From an uncultured Bacteroides sp. (GTDB lineage: Bacteria > Bacteroidota > Bacteroidia > Bacteroidales > Bacteroidaceae), in the NCBI GenBank assembly GCA_959606905.1, contig CAUHML010000001.1, forward strand, positions 1-64,000: a stretch of DNA of 64,000 nucleotides, written 5' to 3'. The notes under the pieces are model-generated. The model worked only from the letters and a program-made list of their open reading frames with translations, did no database searches and had not been told where the DNA came from. The translations under genes were made by a program, and so were the position numbers. Of this stretch, positions 51,220-61,305 are shown one piece after another (the stretch's first letter is position 1; each line of letters begins with the position of its first letter).

Positions 51220-51416
51220 AGCTTATTTATTCTTTAAATACAGGTTAACAATAAACAGTTTTAAGGCTTGTTTATAATAAAGACGACGGCCAGCTTTTTT
51301 TGCCATTAAAAAAAAGAACTTTTTTTGGTTCTTCTTCAAATTTGATGGTAATTTAGTAAGTCGGTGGCATCTCCATTCCCCTCCTTGCGGGAAGGAGAAG
51401 AGTACTGGACACTATT

Positions 51417-52016
51417 TCAAATTATTAGATTGATAGTGTAAGGGAGGATAATAAGAAGTTCAAGGTCTTCTTTACGTAAATGTTCAAGTGCCCGGGATAC
51501 TAAGTTTCTCGCTGATTTGGAGTTGCTCATATTCAACAAATCCGCAATTTCATCATACTCCATATCATATATATATCGCAGGCAGACTGCCTCCCGTTGC
51601 CGGGGAGTCAGCAGGTTCAACAACGATTTAATTTTCCGGCTTAATTCAAGGCGTTCTTCTTCCTCAATCAGAGAATCCAGTACAGTGACGTCATTTATGG
51701 TGAAGTCAATCTGTTCGTAGGCAGCTGCCTCACCGGACTGGGACTGGCGCATCTCTGATTTGAGTATATCAATCAGTCTGTTTTTCAATGATTTAAAAAG
51801 GAAATACTTTAAGTTCTGCACATCCTTCAATGCGGCAGGGTTGGATAATAGTTTATAAAATACATCTTGAATCGCATCCTTCAACCGCTCATCATTGCCG
51901 GTCAGAGCTTTGCCATAAGAGAAAAGCTCCTGAATATGATCTCTGTACAGCAGAGAGTAGGCTTCATGATCACCATGAAGAAAACGATTTATGATATTTA
52001 ATTCTCTATTATCCAC
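51417..52016 (-). CDS. ECF RNA polymerase sigma factor (PUL2)
   Basis: A 199-residue ECF sigma factor. Region 2 about 15-85 (YSLLYRDHIQELFSYGKAL; LKDAIQDVFYKLLSN) and region 4 about 135-185 (LTPRQREAVCLRYIYDMEYD; EIADLLNMSNSKSARN). It should be released by the FecR partner and transcribe the PUL2 susC operon. A short hydrophobic tail follows region 4, as in the PUL1 sigma. A candidate -7 box lies at 52081-52088. Confidence 0.93.
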   Translation of the reverse strand: MDNRELNIINRFLHGDHEAYSLLYRDHIQELFSYGKALTGNDERLKDAIQDVFYKLLSNPAALKDVQNLKYFLFKSLKNRLIDILKSEMRQSQSGEAAAYEQIDFTINDVTVLDSLIEEEERLELSRKIKSLLNLLTPRQREAVCLRYIYDMEYDEIADLLNMSNSKSARNLVSRALEHLRKEDLELLIILPYTINLII

Positions 52017-52080
52017 AATTTTTCCTCATTTCATATACTTTTATCAAGCAACGGGCAGGATTGCCATACAATCGAATGAG

Positions 52081-52088
52081 CAAAAATA
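52081..52088 (-). promoter_or_regulatory. Candidate -7 box of the PUL2 sigma gene
   Basis: TATTTTTG on the minus strand, 65 bp before the start codon. Confidence 0.4.
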
Positions 52089-52280
52089 ATTTTTTTATAT
52101 GAGTTTGAATACAGATATGAGTATATTTTTGCAAACTTCTTCTATTTTATCGGCTTCGTTCGAACATTTTCTTCTCCGGTCCCACTCCGGTAACCGTATG
52201 TCACATCTCATCCGAATAAAATATTACTCGACTTAAAACAAGATTGAGTAATGTCTTATTTTTTATGTCAGAATAATCGT

Positions 52281-52288
52281 TATCTTTG
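52281..52288 (+). promoter_or_regulatory. Candidate -7 box of the alpha/beta hydrolase gene
   Basis: TATCTTTG, 51 bp before the ATG; no clear TTTG at the usual spacing. Confidence 0.5.
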
Positions 52289-52338
52289 TACGAATCATCT
52301 GATATGCATCAATTACATTCACTATTAATCTCTCTCTT

Positions 52339-53760
52339 ATGAACACATTGAAAACTGTCTACATAGCTACTATTATCACCGGATTATTCACCGGACTGTT
52401 CTTATCTTCTTCCGCATCCGCGCAAGATATCTCAGGAACTTGGCACGGAAAACTGACTGTTCCCACCGGGTCGCTGACTATCGTATTCCATATCAACCAA
52501 GCGGCTCAAGGAACTTATGTAACAACGCTCGACAGTCCCGACCAGGGAGCCAACGGCATAAAGACACAAGCTACCTCTTTCAGTGATTCCATATTAACTA
52601 TTCAGATACCTGTTATTCATGCTTCCTACAAAGGAAAATTGAAAAGTGACAAAACGATAACCGGAACATTCACACAAGGAATGCCTATCCCATTGAACCT
52701 GGAAAAGGGAGAAGCAAGCCGTCCCAAACGTCCGCAGGAACCTCAATCACCTTTCCCTTATAAAAGTGAAGAAGTTACAGTAAGAAACGAACAGGACGGA
52801 ATTAACCTTGCGGGGACATTAACTCTTCCCGAAAAGGGAAATAAATTTCCGGCAGTAGTGTTGGTGACAGGAAGCGGTGCGCAGAACCGGGATGAGGAAA
52901 TCATGGGACACAAGCCTTTCCTAATCATCACCGACTATCTGACGAGGAACGGAATCGCCGTATTACGCTGTGATGATCGTGGCACAGCCGCCTCACAAGG
53001 CAACCATGCAACAGCCACCAACGAGGATTTCGCAACGGACACGGAAGCTGCCATCAATTACCTGCGCGGCAGAAAAGAAATAAACACAAAGAAGATTGGC
53101 ATTATCGGACATAGCGCAGGCGGAATCATAGCATTCATCGTAGCTGCCAAAGACCCGGCGATTGCGTTTATTGTTTCATTGGCAGGAGCCGGCGTAAGAG
53201 GTGACAGCCTGATGCTGAAACAAGTAGAGATGATTTCTAAATCCCAGGGAATGCCAGATGCGTTCTGGCAAGGAACGAAACCGTCGATACGAAACAGGTA
53301 TGCCATACTGCAACAAGCAGACAAAACCACAGATGAACTTCAAAAAGAGTTATATGCAGATGTTACCAAAACCATGTCGTCCGAACAACTGAAAGACTTG
53401 AATACCGTACAGCAGATTTCCTCCCAGATAAGTTCCATGACCTCCCCCTGGTATCTTCATTTTATGAGATATGACCCGGCTAAAGCCATGAAAAAAATAA
53501 AATGTCCGGTACTTGCCTTAAACGGAGAAAAGGACATTCAAGTGGAGGCGGCTATGAACCTTACGGCTATCCAACAAAGAATCAGCGAGAACGGGAATAA
53601 GAATGTAACGGTAAAAGCCTACCCGAACTTAAATCATCTGTTTCAAACCTGTAAAAAAGGAACATTGGCGGAGTATGGGCAGCTAGAAGAAACCATTAGC
53701 CCGGAAGTTCTAAAAGATATAACAGACTGGATTCTTAAACATTCAGGAAAGAGCAATTGA
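52339..53760 (+). CDS. Secreted alpha/beta hydrolase with N-terminal beta domain
   Basis: A 473-residue protein with a signal peptide ending near ASAQ (residue 29). Residues about 30-125 form a beta domain (ISGTWHGKLTVPTGSLTIVF). The hydrolase domain follows, with the oxyanion region VTGSGAQNRDE (176-186) and nucleophile S259 in IIGHSAGG. The acid lies in LNGEKDIQV and the histidine in YPNLNHLF near the end. It looks like a periplasmic esterase or peptidase of the dienelactone-hydrolase/S9-like group; the substrate is unknown. Single gene transcribed away from PUL2. Confidence 0.87.
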   Translation: MNTLKTVYIATIITGLFTGLFLSSSASAQDISGTWHGKLTVPTGSLTIVFHINQAAQGTYVTTLDSPDQGANGIKTQATSFSDSILTIQIPVIHASYKGKLKSDKTITGTFTQGMPIPLNLEKGEASRPKRPQEPQSPFPYKSEEVTVRNEQDGINLAGTLTLPEKGNKFPAVVLVTGSGAQNRDEEIMGHKPFLIITDYLTRNGIAVLRCDDRGTAASQGNHATATNEDFATDTEAAINYLRGRKEINTKKIGIIGHSAGGIIAFIVAAKDPAIAFIVSLAGAGVRGDSLMLKQVEMISKSQGMPDAFWQGTKPSIRNRYAILQQADKTTDELQKELYADVTKTMSSEQLKDLNTVQQISSQISSMTSPWYLHFMRYDPAKAMKKIKCPVLALNGEKDIQVEAAMNLTAIQQRISENGNKNVTVKAYPNLNHLFQTCKKGTLAEYGQLEETISPEVLKDITDWILKHSGKSN

Positions 53761-53906
53761 AAAGGCAATCTCTATTAATAAAAAAAACCGCAATAATATT
53801 ATTATAAACGCAATTATTAAAATCCATAGTCTTACATACGCAGCATTGTATAAATTGACTTAAATCAAAATATTTCACACCGAACTCACTCTGCCCGATT
53901 TTGTTT

Positions 53907-53914
53907 TACCTTTG
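53907..53914 (+). promoter_or_regulatory. Candidate -7 box of the MFS gene
   Basis: TACCTTTG, 53 bp before the start codon; no well-placed TTTG -33. Confidence 0.5.
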
Positions 53915-53967
53915 CACCCGCAAAAAAGAAAAAGGTAAAAAGTTACAGGTATCAGGTTAAGTTTGGT

Positions 53968-55110
53968 ATGAAAAAGAGTCTTATCGCATTGGCGTTCGGC
54001 ACCCTGGGATTAGGTATTGCCGAATTTGTAATGATGGGTATTTTGCCCGATGTGGCAAAAGATTTAGGGATCAGTATCCCTATGGCGGGACATTTCATTT
54101 CCGCTTATGCATTAGGTGTCTGTGTGGGTGCCCCCGTGTTGACATTAGCCCGCAAATATCCGTTGAAACATATTCTGCTGGTATTAGTTACCCTGATTAT
54201 GATAGGTAATATCTGTGCTGCAACAGCTCCCAATTATTGGATATTGCTTGCTGCGCGCTTCATCTCCGGACTACCGCACGGAGCATATTTCGGCGTCGGC
54301 TCCATTGTTGCCGAAAGACTGGCTGATAAAGGGAAAGGTTCGGAAGCCGTTTCGATTATGATTGCCGGAATGACCATTGCCAACCTATTCGGTGTCCCAT
54401 TGGGAACTTCTCTCAGCACTATGCTTTCCTGGCGTGCCACTTTCCTGTTGGTCGGCATCTGGGGAATCGTTATCCTGTATTACATCTGGCGCTGGGTACC
54501 TCACGTAGAAGGCTTGAAGGATACCGGCTTTAAAGGACAATTCCATTTCTTGAAGACTCCGGCTCCCTGGCTCATTCTCGGTGCTACGGCGTTAGGCAAC
54601 GGTGGCGTATTCTGTTGGTACAGCTATATCAACCCTATGCTGACGAATATTTCCGGTTTCTCCACCGAAAGTATTACTCCGCTGATGATTCTTGCCGGAT
54701 TCGGTATGGTCATGGGAAATCTTATCAGCGGGCGCCTCTCCGACCGCTATACACCCGGAAAAGTGGGAACTGCCGCACAAGCATTAATATGCCTTATGCT
54801 ACTTCTCATTTTCTTCCTTTCTCCCTACAAATGGACGGCTGCTATACTGATGTGCCTCTGCACGGCAGGGTTGTTTGCCGTATCCAGCCCCGAACAAATA
54901 CTGATTATCCGTGTGGCAAAAGGCGGCGAGATGTTGGGGGCTGCCTGCGTACAAGTCGCATTCAATCTGGGAAATGCCATTGGCGCTTATGCAGGGGGAT
55001 TGACTGTTAGTGAAGGCTATCGTTACCCCGCCCTCACAGGTGTTCCTTTCGCACTGACCGGATTCATCCTGTTTCTGATTTTTTATAAGAAATATCAGGC
55101 CAGATACTAA
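53968..55110 (+). CDS. MFS efflux transporter (AraJ-like)
   Basis: A 380-residue major facilitator with 12 hydrophobic segments. The start LIALAFGTLGLGIAEFVMMG and the segment AYALGVCVGAPVLTLARKYP are typical of the AraJ/YdhP/sugar-efflux DHA1 group, and RFISGLPHGAYFGVG carries the motif-C-like glycine pattern. It would export a small molecule, sugar or drug with protons. No neighbour points to a substrate. Confidence 0.9.
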   Translation: MKKSLIALAFGTLGLGIAEFVMMGILPDVAKDLGISIPMAGHFISAYALGVCVGAPVLTLARKYPLKHILLVLVTLIMIGNICAATAPNYWILLAARFISGLPHGAYFGVGSIVAERLADKGKGSEAVSIMIAGMTIANLFGVPLGTSLSTMLSWRATFLLVGIWGIVILYYIWRWVPHVEGLKDTGFKGQFHFLKTPAPWLILGATALGNGGVFCWYSYINPMLTNISGFSTESITPLMILAGFGMVMGNLISGRLSDRYTPGKVGTAAQALICLMLLLIFFLSPYKWTAAILMCLCTAGLFAVSSPEQILIIRVAKGGEMLGAACVQVAFNLGNAIGAYAGGLTVSEGYRYPALTGVPFALTGFILFLIFYKKYQARY

Positions 55111-55305
55111 AGGAGGTAACTAATTCAAAGTTAGCACATATTTACTCCTCATAGTTAATAAAGTCATGCATAACGAGTACTAATTAATAGTATCCGAACA
55201 ACTAAATCTTAGAGAGATTAAGATTAATTTATTTCGCTCGCGTCTTGTATCAACTCATACCATACATATTAGAATTTATCACAATTGCATTTTCTTCCCC
55301 TTTTA

Positions 55306-55336
55306 CTTGAAAATCAATAATTTATTTTTATCTTTG
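55306..55336 (+). promoter_or_regulatory. Promoter of the putA leader transcript
   Basis: CTTG (55306-55309, one mismatch), 19-bp spacer and TATCTTTG (55329-55336). It predicts a 5' leader of about 200 nt before the putA start. Confidence 0.55.
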
Positions 55337-55384
55337 TGAGAAGTGTGAGTCTTTCGTTTCTAATCACCTTCAAAAACGACGAAT

Positions 55385-55486
55385 ATGAAACAACAGTATC
55401 TGTTCGACTGCTTCTCGCAGCAAGCGTTGCAAACCCTGCATCGCTACCGTGCTGTTATGTTTAGTCCTACCCTCCGTACTATGTAA
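55385..55486 (+). CDS. 33-codon small ORF in the putA leader
   Basis: ATG at 55385 opens a 33-residue frame (MKQQYLFDCFSQQALQTLHR...) that stops at 55484-55486, 56 bp before the putA ATG. It starts about 45 nt into the predicted transcript. It is GC-richer than the surrounding leader, as coding DNA often is. It could be a regulatory leader peptide. It is not rich in proline, so a classical proline attenuator is unlikely. Confidence 0.4.
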   Translation: MKQQYLFDCFSQQALQTLHRYRAVMFSPTLRTM

Positions 55487-55542
55487 ATTGCAATTTGAGA
55501 TTCTTTTTTCACATTTTCTCCATTTACATAATTCAGATTCTT

Positions 55543-58500
55543 ATGGACAAACAATATCAACCGACCCTTACCGAAGTACAGGATTGGGTACTTAAACTGT
55601 ATAATACTTGTGAACAAACGATTACGAAAGCCGAACGCCTGGAACAGCATAAATATGCCGTCATGGTGCAGCGCCCGCAAGACAAGAAATTCCTCGTGAA
55701 GATGCTCGACGAATCCTCGCAAATCCGCGACCGGAAGATACTCGCCAAACGTATCAAGACTCTCCTTGACCAGTACGGTGTCCCCGAATTTCTGAACAAA
55801 CGGGATGCTTTCTTATTCAAAATGTATCAGGCATTCGGACATCATTTCGACTTTATCGCTATCCCGATTATCAAAAAACGCCTGCGCATGGATACCTCGC
55901 AAGTTATTATCAATGAGGAACGCCCGCAACTCACGAAGCATCTGGCTACCCGCTTCAAAGAGAAAATCGGGCAGAACGTGAATCTTTTAGGCGAAGTGGT
56001 GCTTGGCAACGAAGAAGCCGATCACCGCTATCATCACTATCTGGAAGCTCTTGAATCACCCGACATTAATTACATCTCAGTGAAAATATCGGGAATCTAC
56101 GCGCAGACACACGCTCTGAACTACGAAGAAAGTTTCCCGGAACTCGTTTCACGAATGTCCGCGCTTTATCAGAAAGCCATTGATTTTCCTTATAGGGACG
56201 AAGACGGAATAAAACGCTCCAAGTTCATCAACCTGGATATGGAGGAATATAAAGACGCCCACTTCACATTGCGCCTCTTCAAAGCAGTACTCAACCTGCC
56301 GCAATTCAAGAACTATTCGGCAGGAATCGTCGTACAGGCTTATCTGCCGGATGCATACGACTTCCAAACCGAGTTGCTGGAATTTGCCAAAGCCCGCGTA
56401 GACGGAGGCGGAGCTCCTATCAAAATGCGTCTGGTGAAAGGCTGTAATCTGGAAATGGAAACGGTTATCTCCTCCCTGAAAGGCTGGCCGAACCCGATTC
56501 GTCCTTCCAAAACAGAAGTTGACGCCAATTATCTGTGCCTGTTGGAACGTGGACTGATGCCCGAAAATGCCCGGGTTTTACATCTCGGGGTTGCTTCTCA
56601 TAATCTGTTCTCGATCGCTTATGCTTATCTGCTGGCTCAGAAGTATGGGACAACCGGATATATGACCTTCGAAATGCTCGAAGGAATGGCGAATCATCTT
56701 TGGAGAGCGCAGTCAATACTCGGTAACCGGGTGATTCTATATACTCCGGTAGTGAAAAACGAACATTTCCTGAACGCCGTCTCTTATCTTGTCCGTCGCA
56801 TGGACGAAAATACGGCACCCGACAATTTCCTGACTCACTCCTTCAATCTGAAACCGGATACAAAAGAGTGGGACTTCCTCGCAAAGCAGTTTGAAGAAGC
56901 CTATGCTATGAAAGATCACCTCACGCATGTGTCTCCACGCGTTCAGAACCGTAATCTTCCGTACACTCCCGTCGCCCCATCGGACACAATGCAGAATGAA
57001 CCGGATACGGACTTCGACTTGTCACAAAATCAGGAATGGGTGCGCCGTATCTTTGCCAAATGGAAGAAAAGCGGAACGGAAGAACCGGAAATCATTCCTT
57101 TACAGATAGGTGCGAAAACAGTAGTATGCAAAAACCGCTACAAATACCTCGACCGTTGCCAGAATGACGAGGTCTGTATCTGTGAAATGTCACAGGCGGA
57201 CAGTGCTCAAGTGGAAAAGATTATCGAAATTGCCGAGACAGATCCTGCCGAGTGGAGAAAAACCACACTGGAAGAACGCCACCGGATTATGTACGAAGCA
57301 GCCAACCGACTCGCTGATATGAGGGGTGACCTGATAGGTTGTATGTGTGCCGTAACCGGTAAAACTGTCATTGAAGGTGATGTAGAAGTATCGGAAGCGG
57401 TAGATTATGCCCGTTTCTACACGACAGCGATGAAGAAATTCGCCGCATTAGATGATATAGAGATAAAACCGAAAGGTACCATATTGGTCATTTCACCGTG
57501 GAACTTCCCGTGTGCCATTCCCGTAGGCGGTATAGTAGCCGGACTGGCGGGAGGAAACACCGTTATCCTGAAACCTGCCACCGTAGCGGCTCCGGTTGCC
57601 TGGATGTTCGCCAAAGCTTTTTGGGATGCAGGTGTACCGAAAGAGGCCTTACAAGTCATCATCACCAACCGGGAAGCGCTGAAAGTGCTGACTACCGCCC
57701 CTGCAATCAAGCATATCATTCTGACAGGAGGAACAGACACCGCCCAGAATATCGCAAGAGCCAATCCGGTAACTCCGCTATCAGCCGAAACGGGAGGCAA
57801 AAACGTCATTATCCTCACTGCATCGGGCGACCGTGACCATGCTATCATGAACATCGTCGCTTCCGCCTTCGGTAATGCCGGCCAGAAATGTTCCGCCTGC
57901 TCTCTGTTATTGGTCGAACGTTCGGTCTATGAAGACAAGAACTTCCAAAGCAAACTGAAAGATGCGGCAACGAGCCTGAAAGTAGGCAGTGTCTGGAATC
58001 CCGGAAATATTGTCGGTCCGATGATTACCAATAAGAACGACAAGTTGCTGCAAGCCTTCAACCTCGAACCGGGAGAATCGTGGCTGGTTCCTCCCCGTTT
58101 CATCGATGAGAAAGAATATATGCTGGCTCCGACCGTGAAATGGGGAGTGAAACCGGAAAACTTCTCTTTCCAAACCGAGTTATTCGGCCCTCTGCTGAGT
58201 GTTGCCTGCATCGAGAACCTTGAAGAAGGAATTAAGTTAGTCAATAGCCTGGATTACGGGTTAACTTCGGGATTACAGAGTCTTGATGAAGAGGAACAAA
58301 AGCTGTGGAAAAACTCCGTAATAGCAGGCAACCTGTATATCAACCGGGGAATCACCGGAGCAATCGTCAACCGCCAGCCATTCGGTGGAATGAAACTGTC
58401 TGCTTTCGGAGGCGGTATCAAAGCGGGAGGTCCCAATTATTGTACCTGTTTTGTAGAAATCACAGACAAGCCGGACAGCCAGACTGATTACATAGACAGT

Positions 58501-58983
58501 TATTTCGACGCTTGTGAGGAAGAATTTATGGACCCGAGGGATGTTAATAAGCTATACGGAGAACAGAATGTCTTCCGTTACTTACCTTTGAAAAGCATGA
58601 TTCTACGTCTTTTTCCGGAAGACACAGATAGAGAGGTCAATATGATCTCATACGCCTCGGAACTATGTAGAACACCTCTCACTATCAGCTTCGACCCCTC
58701 GGATGACCGTACTGCCGCACTTACCCAATATGGCTGGCCGCTTCGAAAGGAATCGCTGGAGGACTTCCTGAAAGTGATGCCGGACTATGAAAGAGTACGT
58801 ACTTGTTCTCCGAATATCCCCAAATGTATGTATGAACGTGCCGCGGAAACCAATATGTATATTGTGGCAGCGCCTCCTATGAAACAGGGACGCATCGAAC
58901 TTATTCGCTACTTCAAGGAACAAAGCATTTCTTTCGAATATCACCGGTATGGTAGTATTTCCGAAGTGCCGCCTTACGAATAA
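55543..58983 (+). CDS. putA: Bifunctional proline dehydrogenase / L-glutamate gamma-semialdehyde dehydrogenase
   Basis: A 1146-residue enzyme that oxidises proline to glutamate in two steps. I chose ATG at 55543 (MDKQYQPTLTEVQDWV); an in-frame ATG at 55495 adds a hydrophobic stretch not seen in the family. The FAD-dependent proline dehydrogenase barrel spans about 80-470 (RLVKGCNLEME near 300; YLVRRMDENTAPDNF). The aldehyde dehydrogenase domain spans about 530-1010 with SPWNFPCAIP, catalytic E749 (SAETGGKN) and Cys783 (GQKCSACS). A C-terminal helical-beta tail follows. There is no N-terminal DNA-binding domain, so regulation must come from elsewhere. Confidence 0.94.
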   Translation: MDKQYQPTLTEVQDWVLKLYNTCEQTITKAERLEQHKYAVMVQRPQDKKFLVKMLDESSQIRDRKILAKRIKTLLDQYGVPEFLNKRDAFLFKMYQAFGHHFDFIAIPIIKKRLRMDTSQVIINEERPQLTKHLATRFKEKIGQNVNLLGEVVLGNEEADHRYHHYLEALESPDINYISVKISGIYAQTHALNYEESFPELVSRMSALYQKAIDFPYRDEDGIKRSKFINLDMEEYKDAHFTLRLFKAVLNLPQFKNYSAGIVVQAYLPDAYDFQTELLEFAKARVDGGGAPIKMRLVKGCNLEMETVISSLKGWPNPIRPSKTEVDANYLCLLERGLMPENARVLHLGVASHNLFSIAYAYLLAQKYGTTGYMTFEMLEGMANHLWRAQSILGNRVILYTPVVKNEHFLNAVSYLVRRMDENTAPDNFLTHSFNLKPDTKEWDFLAKQFEEAYAMKDHLTHVSPRVQNRNLPYTPVAPSDTMQNEPDTDFDLSQNQEWVRRIFAKWKKSGTEEPEIIPLQIGAKTVVCKNRYKYLDRCQNDEVCICEMSQADSAQVEKIIEIAETDPAEWRKTTLEERHRIMYEAANRLADMRGDLIGCMCAVTGKTVIEGDVEVSEAVDYARFYTTAMKKFAALDDIEIKPKGTILVISPWNFPCAIPVGGIVAGLAGGNTVILKPATVAAPVAWMFAKAFWDAGVPKEALQVIITNREALKVLTTAPAIKHIILTGGTDTAQNIARANPVTPLSAETGGKNVIILTASGDRDHAIMNIVASAFGNAGQKCSACSLLLVERSVYEDKNFQSKLKDAATSLKVGSVWNPGNIVGPMITNKNDKLLQAFNLEPGESWLVPPRFIDEKEYMLAPTVKWGVKPENFSFQTELFGPLLSVACIENLEEGIKLVNSLDYGLTSGLQSLDEEEQKLWKNSVIAGNLYINRGITGAIVNRQPFGGMKLSAFGGGIKAGGPNYCTCFVEITDKPDSQTDYIDSYFDACEEEFMDPRDVNKLYGEQNVFRYLPLKSMILRLFPEDTDREVNMISYASELCRTPLTISFDPSDDRTAALTQYGWPLRKESLEDFLKVMPDYERVRTCSPNIPKCMYERAAETNMYIVAAPPMKQGRIELIRYFKEQSISFEYHRYGSISEVPPYE

Positions 58984-58996
58984 TTAATACTAAAAT

Positions 58997-59049
58997 CCCC
59001 TTATTCTGTGACTTTACTTTCCATACTAAAAGTAAGCCGGAATAAGGGG
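58997..59049. repeat. Inverted repeat downstream of putA
   Basis: CCCCTTATTC (58997-59006) pairs with GAATAAGGGG (59040-59049); a smaller ACTTT/AAAGT stem lies inside. Neither strand has a good U tract, so it is a 3' stabilising hairpin or an inefficient terminator. Confidence 0.5.
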
Positions 59050-59097
59050 AAAAGACAGAAAGTATACCAAGTTTCCTTTATTAGCTCAAAAAATGAT

Positions 59098-59105
59098 TAT
59101 CTTTG
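59098..59105 (+). promoter_or_regulatory. Candidate -7 box of ychF
   Basis: TATCTTTG, 114 bp before the ychF start; no convincing -33 box. Confidence 0.45.
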
Positions 59106-59219
59106 CAGACTAAAAATGAACAACTTGGTAACAAACACTCTTTTTTATCCGGGTATTGCCTCCAAATCATTGTTCATATATATGTATCCTATTGATAATA
59201 ATAGAAATAATAGATTAAT

Positions 59220-60323
59220 ATGGCATTGCAATGTGGTATTGTTGGACTACCGAACGTGGGTAAGTCGACACTTTTCAACTGTTTGTCGAATGCGAAAGCA
59301 CAGGCGGCAAATTTCCCTTTCTGTACTATTGAACCCAATGTAGGTGTAATTACCGTTCCCGATGAACGTCTGAATGCGCTGGCAGAATTGGTACATCCCC
59401 AACGGATTGTTCCTACAACCGTAGAAATCGTAGATATCGCCGGACTGGTAAAAGGTGCAAGTAAAGGTGAAGGATTGGGAAACAAGTTCCTTGCCAATAT
59501 CCGTGAGACAGACGCTATTATCCATGTACTCCGTTGCTTCGACGACGATAACGTGACACACGTAGACGGAAGTGTAAATCCTGTCCGCGACAAAGAAATC
59601 ATCGACTATGAACTTCAGTTGAAAGACTTGGAAACGATCGAGAGTCGTATCCAAAAGGTACAGAAACAAGCACAAACGGGTGGCGACAAAGCTGCCAAAC
59701 AGGCTTACGATGTACTGGTTCAATATAAAGAAGCGTTGGAACAAGGCAAATCGGCACGTACCGTTACTTTTGAAACAAAAGATGAACAGAAGATTGCACA
59801 TGAACTGTTCCTGTTGACCAGCAAACCGGTAATGTATGTCTGCAACGTAGACGAAGCAAGTGCAGTAAACGGCAACAAATACGTAGATATGGTACGTGAA
59901 GCCGTAAAAGACGAGAATGCTGAAATACTGGTTGTTGCAGCCAAGACAGAAGCGGACATCGCCGAGCTGGAAACATACGAAGACCGTCAGATGTTCCTCG
60001 CCGAAGTAGGCTTGGAGGAATCGGGCGTAGCACGTCTTATCAAATCAGCCTATAAATTGCTGAATCTCGAAACTTACTTCACTGCCGGCGTACAGGAAGT
60101 GCGTGCCTGGACTTACGAGAAAGGTTGGAAAGCTCCGCAATGTGCCGGTGTGATCCATACCGATTTTGAAAAAGGATTCATCCGTGCGGAAGTGATAAAA
60201 TACGATGATTATATCCGGTACGGTTCGGAAGCAGCAGTGAAAGAAGCCGGAAAACTGGGCGTAGAAGGCAAAGAATACGTCGTGCAGGACGGTGACATCA
60301 TGCACTTCCGTTTCAACGTATAA
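59220..60323 (+). CDS. ychF: Ribosome-binding ATPase YchF
   Basis: A 367-residue Obg-like P-loop protein. The nucleotide loop is GLPNVGKST (9-17), the switch region holds VDIAGLVKGASKGEGLGNKF, and a coiled-coil segment (about 130-180) and a C-terminal TGS domain (about 280-365) complete the YchF pattern. The usual NKxD is altered to CNVDE, consistent with ATP preference. It binds ribosomes and takes part in stress responses. Likely co-transcribed with panE (42 bp) and lgt. Confidence 0.96.
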   Translation: MALQCGIVGLPNVGKSTLFNCLSNAKAQAANFPFCTIEPNVGVITVPDERLNALAELVHPQRIVPTTVEIVDIAGLVKGASKGEGLGNKFLANIRETDAIIHVLRCFDDDNVTHVDGSVNPVRDKEIIDYELQLKDLETIESRIQKVQKQAQTGGDKAAKQAYDVLVQYKEALEQGKSARTVTFETKDEQKIAHELFLLTSKPVMYVCNVDEASAVNGNKYVDMVREAVKDENAEILVVAAKTEADIAELETYEDRQMFLAEVGLEESGVARLIKSAYKLLNLETYFTAGVQEVRAWTYEKGWKAPQCAGVIHTDFEKGFIRAEVIKYDDYIRYGSEAAVKEAGKLGVEGKEYVVQDGDIMHFRFNV

Positions 60324-60365
60324 TCGCGATAACCTTGCATTTGTAATCAGCAAATTGTAATTATT

Positions 60366-61277
60366 ATGAAGTATCTCATTGCAGGAACCGGAGGCGTTGG
60401 AGGTAGTATAGCAGGATTTCTGTCGCTTGCCGGAAAAGACGTTACTTGTATTGCCCGCGGAGCTCATTTGCAGGCAATACGGACAAACGGCTTGAAATTG
60501 AAATCGGACTTGAAGGGAGAGCACACGCTTGCTATCCCGGCAACAACAGCAGAAGAATTCAATGGAAAGGCAGACGTAATCTTTGTCTGCGTCAAGGGAT
60601 ATTCTGTCGACTCGATTACTGAACTGATAAAGAGGGCGGCACATGACAAGACAATCGTCATTCCTATTCTGAATGTTTACGGAACAGGACCGCGTATCCA
60701 ACGTCTCGTTCCGGGAGTGACGGTACTCGACGGTTGCATCTATATTGTCGGATTCGTATCCGGTACAGGAGAGATCACTCAAATGGGAAAAATTTTCCGC
60801 CTGGTGTACGGAGCCCACAAAGGGACACAAGTTGCCCCGGGAATACTGGAAGCCGTTCAGAAAGATCTTCAGGAGAGCGGAATCAAAGCGGAAATCTCTC
60901 CGGATATCAACCGGGATACCTTCATTAAATGGTCGTTCATCTCGGCAATGGCTGTCACCGGAGCTTACTATGACGTCCCCATGGGCGAGGTACAGAAACC
61001 GGGAAAGGTGCGCGATACCTTCATCGGACTTTCTACGGAGAGTGCCGAACTGGGACGTAAACTGGGTGTAGAATTTCCCGAAGACCCGATAAGCTATAAT
61101 CTGAAAGTCATCGACAAACTCGACCCGGAAAGTACCGCTTCCATGCAGAAAGACCTGGCACGGGGACATGATTCGGAGATACAAGGATTGTTATTCGACA
61201 TGATTACCGCTGCGGAAGAACAAGGGATTGATATTCCTACTTACCGGATGGTAGCCGAAAAATTCACTAAATACTAA
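60366..61277 (+). CDS. panE: 2-dehydropantoate 2-reductase (ketopantoate reductase)
   Basis: A 303-residue NADPH-dependent reductase of coenzyme A synthesis. The Rossmann start is [20 protein letters not shown], with [12 protein letters not shown] as the second strand motif. The C-terminal helical domain begins near [20 protein letters not shown], where the lysine is in the place of the family catalytic residue. It could also act on another 2-keto acid, as ApbA-like relatives do. 28 bp before lgt. Confidence 0.88.
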   Translation: MKYLIAGTGGVGGSIAGFLSLAGKDVTCIARGAHLQAIRTNGLKLKSDLKGEHTLAIPATTAEEFNGKADVIFVCVKGYSVDSITELIKRAAHDKTIVIPILNVYGTGPRIQRLVPGVTVLDGCIYIVGFVSGTGEITQMGKIFRLVYGAHKGTQVAPGILEAVQKDLQESGIKAEISPDINRDTFIKWSFISAMAVTGAYYDVPMGEVQKPGKVRDTFIGLSTESAELGRKLGVEFPEDPISYNLKVIDKLDPESTASMQKDLARGHDSEIQGLLFDMITAAEEQGIDIPTYRMVAEKFTKY

Positions 61278-61305
61278 TTCACCAAACCGTAAACCGTTAT
61301 CCAAT

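Larger units (their letters stand above)
52017..52338. other. Divergent intergenic region, PUL2 sigma / alpha-beta hydrolase
   Basis: Holds the two outward -7 boxes (52081-52088 minus, 52281-52288 plus). I see no other gene, hairpin or repeat in it. Confidence 0.5.
55111..55542. other. Long leader and intergenic region before putA
   Basis: Contains a weak hairpin (AATCTTA/TAAGATT, 55205-55225), the putA promoter (55306-55336) and a 33-codon leader frame (55385-55486). An AAATTGCAATTT palindrome lies just after the leader stop. No further gene seen. Confidence 0.5.

Noticed and set aside
58997..59049. Hairpin after putA as an intrinsic terminator
   Set aside because: Neither strand has the required U tract; kept only as an inverted repeat.
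60045..61184. 379-codon minus-strand frame
   Set aside because: Antisense to ychF and panE; rich in Cys, Ser and Arg as typical shadows are.
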